A DNA stretch of 64,000 bases, taken from JAGWBG01 sp034421095 (lineage in GTDB: Bacteria; Chloroflexota; Dehalococcoidia; Lucifugimonadales; JAGWBF01). Of the stretch, positions 42,639-49,937 are shown in pieces. The stretch lies in NCBI GenBank assembly GCA_034421095.1, contig DAOUKR010000002.1, forward strand, positions 1-64,000, written 5' to 3'. The translations under genes were made by a program, and so were the position numbers. Numbering within the stretch: position 1 is the first letter of the stretch; each line of letters opens with the position of its first letter. The notes beneath the pieces are model-generated. The model did no database searches. It saw only the letters and a list, made by a program, of their open reading frames with translations, and was not told the origin of the DNA.

Positions 42639-45605
42639 ATGCCTCAAGAGTACATACACGTCAAGGGAGCGCGGGAGCATAATCTCAAGAACATAGACGT
42701 GACCATCCCCCGGGACAAGTTGGTGGTCGTCACCGGTGTTTCCGGCTCAGGAAAAAGCTCCCTGGCATTCGATACCATCTACGCTGAAGGCCAGCGCAGG
42801 TACGTGGAGTCCCTCTCCGCCTACGCCCGCCAGTTTCTGGGCCGCATGGAGAAGCCCGACGTGGAATACATCGAGGGCCTTTCTCCCGCCATCTCCATAG
42901 ACCAGAAGGGCGTCTCCCACAACCCCCGCTCAACGGTGGGAACGGTCACCGAGATATACGACTATCTGCGCCTGCTCTTTGCCCGTGTGGGTCACCCCCA
43001 CTGCCCCAAATGTGGCAGACCTGTGGAGAGACAGACCGTGCAGCAGATTGTAGACGCCATTCTCAACCTGCCCGAGGACAGCCGCATTATGGTAATGGCC
43101 CCCAAGGTACGCCGCCGCAAGGGGGAACACAAGGAGGTCTTCGAGGAGGCCCGGAAGGCGGGTTTCGTCAGGGTCAGGGTCAACGGGACAATCCACCAAC
43201 TGGAGGACATGGGCGATCTGGCCCTGAACAAGCAGAAGTGGCACTACATAGAGATAGTGGTGGACAGGTTGATAGTGGGCGCGGACATGGAGGTCAACCG
43301 CGTGGCCGACTCGGTGGAGACTGCTCTACGGCATGGCGACGGCGTGGTGCTGGTGGACGTACAGGGAAGCGAGGAGTTGGTGTTCTCCGAGCACTTCGCA
43401 TGTGTCCACTGCGGGATCAGCCTCCCGGAGATAGAGCCTCGCACCTTCAGCTTCAACAGTCCCCACGGCGCCTGCTCAGCGTGTACGGGGCTGGGGTTCA
43501 AGCTGGACGTGGACCCCGACCTCATCATACCCAACAAGGAACTCTCCCTTGGCGAGGGGGCCATAATGCCCTGGGTGCGCTCCGGCACCTCCAGCGGCTG
43601 GTATAAAAGCCTCATAGAGTCGGTGGCCAAGGCCCACAACTTTTCCACAAAGGTGCCGGTGAAGGACCTGCCGGAGGACGCTCTGAATCTAATCATGCGT
43701 GGCAATAGCGGCAAGTCCGTGACCATGCGTCACAAGACCCACTCGGGTCACGTATATAGCTGGGAAACCAACTTCGAGGGGGTTATCCCCAACCTGGAAC
43801 GCCGACACAGGGAGACCCAGTCCGATTATATGCGCAACGAGATTGAGCGGTACATGACGGCCCAGCCCTGCGTCTCCTGTAATGGCAGGCGTCTGAGGCC
43901 CGAGGCCCTGGCCGTCCGGGTCTGCGGCATGAGCATCATGGATGTTTGCGCCCTGGCTATAGACAACGCCCTCGGGTGGGCCCAGGAGATAGCCTCGGAA
44001 TCTCCCGGCGGGGAACCGGATTATACCGCCGACCCGCCTCCCGCCAGGAGGCGCCGGAGAGGGTCTGAAGGAAGGACATGGCAGGGCCTGTCTCCAAGGG
44101 AGATGACCATTGCCCGACAGATACTCAAGGAGATTGAGGCACGCCTCAAGTTCCTTACGGATATTGGGCTGGACTATCTGAGCTTGAGCCGCAGCGCCCA
44201 GACCTTGTCGGGGGGCGAGGCCCAGAGAATACGCCTGGCTACACAGATAGGCTCTGGCCTTACCGGTGTCCTCTACGTGTGCGACGAGCCAACGGTTGGG
44301 CTTCATCCCGTGGATGACACCCGGCTCATCGAGACGCTGAAACGCCTTCGGGAGCTTGGAAACACCGTTGTCGTGGTGGAGCATGACGAGGCCGTGATGC
44401 AAGCCGCCGACTACATCGTGGACCTGGGTCCCGGCGCGGGGGAACACGGCGGCCAGGTGGTAGCCACGGGGACCATGCAAGACGTGATGGACTGTTCCGG
44501 CTCCATCACCGGCAACTACCTCAGCGGCAAGAGAAGGATACCGATACCCGAGACGCGCCGCCACGCCAACGAGAAGCACCTGCTTATAAAGGGAGCCAGG
44601 GAGAACAACCTGAAGGATGAGGACGTCAAAGTGCCCCTGGGGCTTCTGGTCTGTGTCACCGGTGTCTCCGGCTCAGGCAAAAGCACCCTGGTGTACGAGA
44701 TACTGTACAAGAAGCTGGCCCAACTGCTCTACCGGGGCAAGGACAAGCCGGGGCTGCACGATGCCATCCTGGGAGTGGAGCACATAGACAAGGTGGTGAA
44801 CATAGACCAATCGCCCATCGGACGCACTCCTCGCAGCAACCCCGCCACATACACCGGCACATTCACACCCATCAGGGAGCTTTTCTCCAACCTGCCCGAG
44901 GCCAAAATGCGCGGCTACGCTCCGGGCCGTTTCTCCTTCAACGTGCGGGGAGGGCGCTGCGAGGCCTGCCAGGGCGAAGGATACATACAAATCGAGATGC
45001 AGTTCCTCCCCGACGTGACGGTCCCCTGCGAGGTCTGTCATGGACAGCGGTACAACCGGGAGGCACTGGAAGTGTTGCTGAGAGAAAAGAGCATCGCCGA
45101 CGTGCTGGACATGACGGTGGAGCAAGCCCTGGAGTTCTTCTGGAACTTCCCCAAGATACGCTCCAAGCTAGAGACCTTGCGGGACGTGGGACTGGGATAC
45201 ATCCGTCTGGGGCAGCCGGCCACCACCTTATCCGGCGGCGAAGCCCAGAGAGTGAAGCTGGCAACCGAGCTTTCCCGCCGGGCCACCGGCAAGACCATAT
45301 ACATCCTGGACGAGCCTACAACGGGGCTTTCCTTCGAGGACTGCGCAGCGCTCCTCAGAGTGCTGCATAGACTGGTGGACGCCGGGAACAGCGTGGTGCT
45401 CATCGAGCACCACCTGGATATGATGAAGAACGCCGATTGGATTATTGACCTTGGCCCGGGCGCAGGAGACAAGGGCGGACACGTAATCGCCACCGGGACT
45501 CCCGAAGATGTGATGCGGACGGAAAGATCATACACGGGCCAGTACCTGTCAAAGGTGTTGGGTGGCGTCGGAGAGATTGTGATGGCGATGAGCGGGGATA
45601 ACTAG
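42639..45605 (+). CDS. uvrA: UvrABC excinuclease ATPase subunit UvrA
   Basis: A 988-residue UvrA, slightly longer than usual. GAGGAG nine bases upstream supports the ATG at 42639 over a GTG at 42615. Two ABC ATPase modules: Walker A VTGVSGSGKSSLAFDT near 32 and VTGVSGSGKSTLVYE near 673; signature LSGGEAQRIRLA near 530 and LSGGEAQRVKLA near 870. Zinc-module cysteines occur in CPKCGR near 122, CVHCGI near 262, and CEACQGEGYIQ with CEVCHG near 780-805. A charged insert (PPPARRRRRGSEGR) lies near 475. It recognises bulky DNA lesions with UvrB. uvrB and uvrC are not in the window. Confidence 0.97.
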   Translation: MPQEYIHVKGAREHNLKNIDVTIPRDKLVVVTGVSGSGKSSLAFDTIYAEGQRRYVESLSAYARQFLGRMEKPDVEYIEGLSPAISIDQKGVSHNPRSTVGTVTEIYDYLRLLFARVGHPHCPKCGRPVERQTVQQIVDAILNLPEDSRIMVMAPKVRRRKGEHKEVFEEARKAGFVRVRVNGTIHQLEDMGDLALNKQKWHYIEIVVDRLIVGADMEVNRVADSVETALRHGDGVVLVDVQGSEELVFSEHFACVHCGISLPEIEPRTFSFNSPHGACSACTGLGFKLDVDPDLIIPNKELSLGEGAIMPWVRSGTSSGWYKSLIESVAKAHNFSTKVPVKDLPEDALNLIMRGNSGKSVTMRHKTHSGHVYSWETNFEGVIPNLERRHRETQSDYMRNEIERYMTAQPCVSCNGRRLRPEALAVRVCGMSIMDVCALAIDNALGWAQEIASESPGGEPDYTADPPPARRRRRGSEGRTWQGLSPREMTIARQILKEIEARLKFLTDIGLDYLSLSRSAQTLSGGEAQRIRLATQIGSGLTGVLYVCDEPTVGLHPVDDTRLIETLKRLRELGNTVVVVEHDEAVMQAADYIVDLGPGAGEHGGQVVATGTMQDVMDCSGSITGNYLSGKRRIPIPETRRHANEKHLLIKGARENNLKDEDVKVPLGLLVCVTGVSGSGKSTLVYEILYKKLAQLLYRGKDKPGLHDAILGVEHIDKVVNIDQSPIGRTPRSNPATYTGTFTPIRELFSNLPEAKMRGYAPGRFSFNVRGGRCEACQGEGYIQIEMQFLPDVTVPCEVCHGQRYNREALEVLLREKSIADVLDMTVEQALEFFWNFPKIRSKLETLRDVGLGYIRLGQPATTLSGGEAQRVKLATELSRRATGKTIYILDEPTTGLSFEDCAALLRVLHRLVDAGNSVVLIEHHLDMMKNADWIIDLGPGAGDKGGHVIATGTPEDVMRTERSYTGQYLSKVLGGVGEIVMAMSGDN

Positions 45606-45645
45606 GAAACCTCTGCACGAGCCGGAAAACGGCGACCTGCCAACC

Positions 45646-45725
45646 CGTCATACTGGCGAAGGCCAGTATCCAGACTCTCTAAATTTCTGGATTCCGGCTC
45701 AAGGCCGGAATGACGGCCTTTCAGA
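45646..45725. repeat. Composite palindromic element between uvrA and proB
   Basis: 45646-45695 matches 31285-31334 (minus strand) at 47 of 50 bases. A second palindrome GGATTCCGGC/GCCGGAAT follows. The element lies between convergent genes and may serve as a two-way terminator. Confidence 0.8.
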
Positions 45726-45731
45726 GGTTCC

Positions 45732-46850
45732 CTAGAGCAGCACCATGTTGTTGCGGTGCATCACCTCCTGGCCGTAATGGTAGCCCAGCACACCCTGTAT
45801 GCGGTCGGACTGCTCACCCTTTATCCTGGCGATGTCCTGGGAGTCATAGCTGACGATTCCACAAGCCACCTTCTCCCCTCCCAACGACACTATATAGACA
45901 ATGTCACCCCGATGAAACTCTCCCTTCACTTCCTGCACCCCCACCGGCAGGAGGCTACGGTTCTGCCCTCTCAAAACCAGAGCGGCTCCCTGGTCAACAA
46001 CAATCTCACCACGGGCGGAGATTTCACTCATCATCCATCGTTTGCGACTCTCCAGCCTGCTGGACGTGGGCGGGAACATCGTGCCCAACCCCTCTCCCCG
46101 GGCCAGTCTGGGGAGAACGTCCCGCTCCCACCCGTTGCAGATAACGGTTGCGACGCCGGAAGAAGTCGCAAGTCTGGCCGCCTCCAGCTTTGTGGACATC
46201 CCTCCCCGTGCATTGGGGTTGAGGCGGCTGCCGGCCAGGGCCTCTATAGACGAGTCAATCTTCTCAACACGGGGGATGAGACGGGCATCAGGGTCAACAC
46301 GGGGGTCGGCGGTGTGGAGGCCGTCAGTGTCAGTGAGAAGCGCCAGCAAATCGGCATCTATCAGGTTGGCAACCAGCGCCGAGAGCCTGTCGTTGTCGCC
46401 AAATACCTCCCCAATCTCATCCACGGCAACCACGTCGTTCTCGTTCAACACGGGTACTACCCCAAGTTCCAGAAGGGCCAGAAGGGTGTTCCGCACGTTC
46501 AGGTAGCCCTGGCGGTCGGATAGGTCCTTCCAGGTAAGCAGGGCCTGGGCCACACTGATGCAGTGTTCTGCGAAACGCTGCTCGTAGAAGTGCATAAGGT
46601 GGCTCTGACCCACCGCAGCGAGGACCTGCCTGAAGGGGATTCCCCTACGCTCCTGGTGGGTACGAAGGATGTCTCTTCCGGCGGCCACTGCCCCCGACGT
46701 TACCAGTACCACTTCGGCGCCCAGAGAGCGAAGCCCCGCAATCTGGCTGACAAGCCCCGACATCACTTCCAGGTCCAGACTGCCTGTTCCACCGGTGAGA
46801 ACACCGGTGCCCGCCTTCACCACCAGGCGTTTATATTGAAAATGGGCCAC
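45732..46850 (-). CDS. proB: Glutamate 5-kinase
   Basis: A 372-residue ProB if started at the GTG at 46850 (MAHFQYKRLVVKAGTGVL); a TTG at 46874 would add eight residues. The amino-acid kinase domain has VVKAGTG, VTSGAVAAG near 50, and NENDVVAVDE near 135, with ALLTDTDGLHTADPR near 168; a C-terminal PUA-like domain follows (VLRGQNRSLLPVGV near 288 to the end). It phosphorylates glutamate in proline synthesis. proA is not nearby. It shares the upstream region with the aprBA unit in divergent arrangement. Confidence 0.95.
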   Translation of the reverse strand: MAHFQYKRLVVKAGTGVLTGGTGSLDLEVMSGLVSQIAGLRSLGAEVVLVTSGAVAAGRDILRTHQERRGIPFRQVLAAVGQSHLMHFYEQRFAEHCISVAQALLTWKDLSDRQGYLNVRNTLLALLELGVVPVLNENDVVAVDEIGEVFGDNDRLSALVANLIDADLLALLTDTDGLHTADPRVDPDARLIPRVEKIDSSIEALAGSRLNPNARGGMSTKLEAARLATSSGVATVICNGWERDVLPRLARGEGLGTMFPPTSSRLESRKRWMMSEISARGEIVVDQGAALVLRGQNRSLLPVGVQEVKGEFHRGDIVYIVSLGGEKVACGIVSYDSQDIARIKGEQSDRIQGVLGYHYGQEVMHRNNMVLL

Positions 46851-46889
46851 GAAATTCCGTTCCCCCTTCACCAATGCCGAGGTAGCATA

Positions 46890-46918
46890 ATTATATCAGC
46901 AGGGTATGTGCCCAACAA
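46890..46918 (-). promoter_or_regulatory. Putative proB promoter
   Basis: Minus strand: TTGTTG (46913-46918), 17 bases, TATAAT (46890-46895), 40 bases before the GTG start chosen for proB. Confidence 0.5.
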
Positions 46919-46930
46919 GGAAATCCGAGA

Positions 46931-46959
46931 TGGACAATTCACCTTGAGACGGCTATAAT
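46931..46959 (+). promoter_or_regulatory. Putative promoter of the aprBA unit
   Basis: TGGACA at 46931-46936, 17 bases, perfect TATAAT at 46954-46959. It lies 13 bases from the divergent proB promoter. The aprB start is 250 bases downstream, giving an unusually long leader. Confidence 0.5.
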
Positions 46960-47208
46960 TGGCTACGGATTCACGGATTCCTGGTGCATCCTAACAGGGA
47001 AGACCGTTGAGCCCTTGTCTTGGCCGGTGGAGGGGTAGACGGTGCGCCATCCATAAAGCTATGCCCTGCCAATAAGGGAGACTATGCGGGATGGTCTCCT
47101 TTCTTACATTATGGGACGAGAGAACCCGAAGGACACCGGATGGGCCGAAGCAATTGAACGGTTCTTTCAGATAGCCCGGCCCAACCCCGAGGGAGGTAAC
47201 ATCACAAT
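46960..47208 (+). other. Long leader of aprBA with a 57-codon ORF
   Basis: No gene of certain standing lies here. A 57-codon ORF (ATG 47084, TAA ending 47257) has AAGGGAG three bases upstream and overlaps the aprB start by 49 bases; its N-terminal reading (MRDGLLSYIMGRENPK) matches nothing I know. A hairpin overlaps its start. Confidence 0.4.
47074..47105 (+). terminator. Hairpin with T-rich tail in the aprBA leader (possible attenuator)
   Basis: AAGGGAGAC (47074-47082) pairs with GTCTCCTT (47094-47101) with one bulged G, followed by TCTT. The loop holds an ATG of a short ORF. It could act as attenuator or ribosome-site mask. Weak T-tract. Confidence 0.35.
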
Positions 47209-47658
47209 ATGCCTACCTTCGTTAACCCGAATGCCTGCAACGCCTGCGAGGATATAAACCGGGGTCCCCTCTGCGTCTACATTTGCCCTAACGACCTGAT
47301 GGTCCTCGACCAGGAAACCATGAAAGGCTTCAACCGTGAGCATGACATGTGCTCCGAGTGCTTCGCCTGTGTCAAGCTCTGCCCCCAAGACGCCATCGAG
47401 GTCCGGGGGTACGCCGACTTCGTACCCCTGGGCGCTTCGGTAAAGCCCAAGAAGAATGACTATGAGATTTACTGGGAAATACGGTTTCGAGATGGACGCA
47501 CATTGAGCTACACCTACCCTGTACGGAGCACTCCGGTTGGCTCATCAGACCCGTACAAGGGGTTCAACGAATCCAGTGAAGAGGACATCAAAGGACCCGG
47601 CCTGGCCGGAGAAAAGCTCTGGCTTGGGGTCAGCGAGCTTTCCACACTGGAAACCTAG
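47209..47658 (+). CDS. aprB: Adenylylsulfate reductase beta subunit (ferredoxin type)
   Basis: A 149-residue AprB. MPTFVNPNAC opens the protein as in AprB; cluster ligands are Cys10, Cys13, Cys22, Cys26 and Cys48, Cys51, Cys54, Cys58 (spacing C-x2-C-x8-C-x3-C and C-x2-C-x2-C-x3-C). YICPNDLM, IEVRGYADFVP and the tail with PVRSTPVGSSDPYKG also match. It carries electrons between partner proteins and the FAD of AprA. In well-known AprB the second motif reads CWECYSC; here it is CSECFAC, so the conserved Trp is Ser49. GGGAGG precedes the ATG. Confidence 0.9.
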   Translation: MPTFVNPNACNACEDINRGPLCVYICPNDLMVLDQETMKGFNREHDMCSECFACVKLCPQDAIEVRGYADFVPLGASVKPKKNDYEIYWEIRFRDGRTLSYTYPVRSTPVGSSDPYKGFNESSEEDIKGPGLAGEKLWLGVSELSTLET

Positions 47659-47729
47659 CATCAGGCCGGCCCCAAGCTGTCCCCAGCCCTGACAGCCGAC
47701 CACCTATCTCTCACCAGGAGGTAAGCCTT

Positions 47730-49592
47730 ATGCCAGCAGCGCCCAGCACCGAGGTCATAGAGTGCGACATCCTCATTATCGGTGGCGGGATGTCGGGGTG
47801 CGGGGCTGCCTTCGAGGCCTGCTACTGGAGCAAAGGACTCAGGGTCATTATGGTGGAAAAGGCCGTCATTGAACGAAGCGGGGCCACCGGCGAGGGCCTT
47901 TCCGCCATCAACTGCTACATGGGCATGAAATGGGGCTGGAATACCCCGGAGAACTTCGTCAACTACGTTCGTAACGACATGATGGGCCTCGCCAGGGAAG
48001 ACCTGGTCTACGACGTGGGACGCCACGTAGACGCTACAGTCCACATGTGGGAAGAGTGGGGTCTGCCCATCTGGAAGAAGCCCGACGGGACCTACGAGCG
48101 CGTTGGCCGGTGGCAGATTCCCATTCACGGAGAGTCCATCAAGCCCATAGTTGCCGAGCCATGCAGGTTTGCACTGGGTGAGGAGAACCTCTACGAAAGG
48201 ATTCTGGTTACCCACCTGCTCACCGATGAGAGAGACCCCGGCAGAATCGCTGGGGCCATCGGCTTCGGGGTGAGGGACGGAAGGGTCTACGAGTTCAGGG
48301 CCAAGGCAGTGATTTGCGCCGCCGGCGGGGCCTCAAACATCTTCAGGCCCCGCTCCACTGGGGAGGGCCTTGGTAGAAACTGGTATTCCGTCTTCGATAC
48401 CGGCTCGGTGTACGGTCTCGTGATACCCACAGGTGCCGAGATGACCCAGATGGAGCACAGGTTCGTCCCCTCCAGGTTCAAGGACGGCTACGGCCCCATT
48501 GGCATGTGGTTTCAGTTCTTCAGGGCCAGGGCCACCAATGCCCTGGGAGAGGACTACACCGTAACCAGGGAGTCCGAGTTGAGGAAGTACGAACCCTATG
48601 GTTCGGCTGTGCCCACTCCCACGCCGTTGAGGAATCACCAGATGTACCTGGACATCATCGAGGGGAAGGGGCCTATCTACATCAGGACCGAAGAGGCCAT
48701 TGAGCGGCTGGCCGGTGGAGATGCAACCAGGCTTGAAGAAGTGAAGGGCGAGGCATGGGAAGACTTTCTGGATATGACCATCTCCCAGGCGTTGATGTGG
48801 GCAGGCCAGAACATAGCCCCAGAGGACACGCCGTCAGAGATAGTCCTGGCCGAGCCGTATATCATGGGGTCCCATTCGGGCGAGGCGGGTGCATGGGTCA
48901 GCGGCCCCGAAGGTCTGGCTACCCCCGATTATAGCTGGGGTTATAACAGGATGAGCACCATCAAAGGCCTCTTTGCAGCGGGAGACGGCGTTGGGGCAGC
49001 CCCCCACAAGTTCTCCTCCGGGTCATTCACCGAGGGCAGAATAGCGGCCAAGTCCGCAGTGGCCTACGTCCAGGACATGGGAGATACCCCAAGAGTTGAC
49101 AAGGCGCGTGTGGATGAGCTTGGAAAGTCCATCTGGCAGCCTCTGAAGACCCTGGAGAAACACCGCGGGGCATCCACCAGCGAGGAGATCAATCCCCATT
49201 ACCTGCTGCCCAGGCAGGGGCTGGTGAGGCTCCAGAAGATAATGGATGAATACGCCGCCGGTACGTCGGCCCAGTACACCACCAGCGAGCCGGTACTACA
49301 AAGGGGACTCGACCTGCTGGGTATGCTTCGGGAAGACCTGGAACAGATGGGAGCAAGGGACCTGCATGAACTGTTGAGGTGCTGGGAGCTATCCCACCGC
49401 GCATGGGTGGCGGAGGCCCACGTGAGACACCTGCTACACAGGAAAGAGACTCGATGGCCCGGCTATTATTACCGCACCGACTACCCCGACCTGGACGACA
49501 TCAACTGGAAGGTCTTCGTTAACTCAAGATATGACCCCGACACCGGCCAATGGGAGACCTTTACCCGGCCATACCATCAGATTGTCCCATAG
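47730..49592 (+). CDS. aprA: Adenylylsulfate reductase alpha subunit (FAD)
   Basis: A 620-residue AprA of the fumarate-reductase-type flavoproteins. FAD motif IIGGGMSGCGAAFEA near 16; then VEKAVIERSGATGEGLSAINCYMG near 46, NYVRNDMMGLAREDLVYD near 77, GRWQIPIHGESIKPIVAE near 128, RFKDGYGPIGMWFQFFRARATNA near 249, and YIMGSHSGEAGAWVSGPEG near 380, which holds the active-site His. It interconverts APS and sulfite plus AMP. The first ligand-region CC-like pair often seen after GSHSG is EA here. No sat, qmo, dsr or hdr genes are near, so direction (sulfite oxidation is the guess in an aerobe) is inference. Confidence 0.9.
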   Translation: MPAAPSTEVIECDILIIGGGMSGCGAAFEACYWSKGLRVIMVEKAVIERSGATGEGLSAINCYMGMKWGWNTPENFVNYVRNDMMGLAREDLVYDVGRHVDATVHMWEEWGLPIWKKPDGTYERVGRWQIPIHGESIKPIVAEPCRFALGEENLYERILVTHLLTDERDPGRIAGAIGFGVRDGRVYEFRAKAVICAAGGASNIFRPRSTGEGLGRNWYSVFDTGSVYGLVIPTGAEMTQMEHRFVPSRFKDGYGPIGMWFQFFRARATNALGEDYTVTRESELRKYEPYGSAVPTPTPLRNHQMYLDIIEGKGPIYIRTEEAIERLAGGDATRLEEVKGEAWEDFLDMTISQALMWAGQNIAPEDTPSEIVLAEPYIMGSHSGEAGAWVSGPEGLATPDYSWGYNRMSTIKGLFAAGDGVGAAPHKFSSGSFTEGRIAAKSAVAYVQDMGDTPRVDKARVDELGKSIWQPLKTLEKHRGASTSEEINPHYLLPRQGLVRLQKIMDEYAAGTSAQYTTSEPVLQRGLDLLGMLREDLEQMGARDLHELLRCWELSHRAWVAEAHVRHLLHRKETRWPGYYYRTDYPDLDDINWKVFVNSRYDPDTGQWETFTRPYHQIVP

Positions 49593-49937
49593 TGTTCTAT
49601 CTCAAGCCGTTCTCCACCTTACCCGTCTGCCAACCATGGCATAGGTGGATACCACTCTGCCTGTTGTAACGAGCCCCTCAGTGTGTCGCTTGGCAGTTCT
49701 CGACACATGGGATTGTTCTGAAAGCACTCTCCTGCCTTTGCCATGAGAAAGTGCTCCCTCCACAGTCACACCGAGCCCTCTCTTTCGTCATTCTGTCTCT
49801 CTCTTCGTCATTCTGGCGAAAGCCAGAATCCAAGGGGATGGGATCCTTAGATTCCTCGCTACGCTCGGAATGACGAAAAGGGACTGGAATGACGGGGGCC
49901 GGGGCAGACGACGAACGGCGGATTCAGGCTTAGGACA
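49593..49937. other. Intergenic region between convergent genes
   Basis: A 345-base gap. The first 190 bases show no gene or clear signal; an inverted pair AAGCACTCTC near 49720 and GAGAAAGTGCT near 49744 could form a hairpin after aprA. The rest is repeat (49790-49906). Confidence 0.5.
49790..49906. repeat. Family B and related intergenic palindromes
   Basis: TCATTCTGGCGAAAGCCAGAATCC (palindrome) is followed by GATTCCTCGCTACGCTCGGAATGAC and a partial third unit GGAATGACGGG. Confidence 0.8.
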
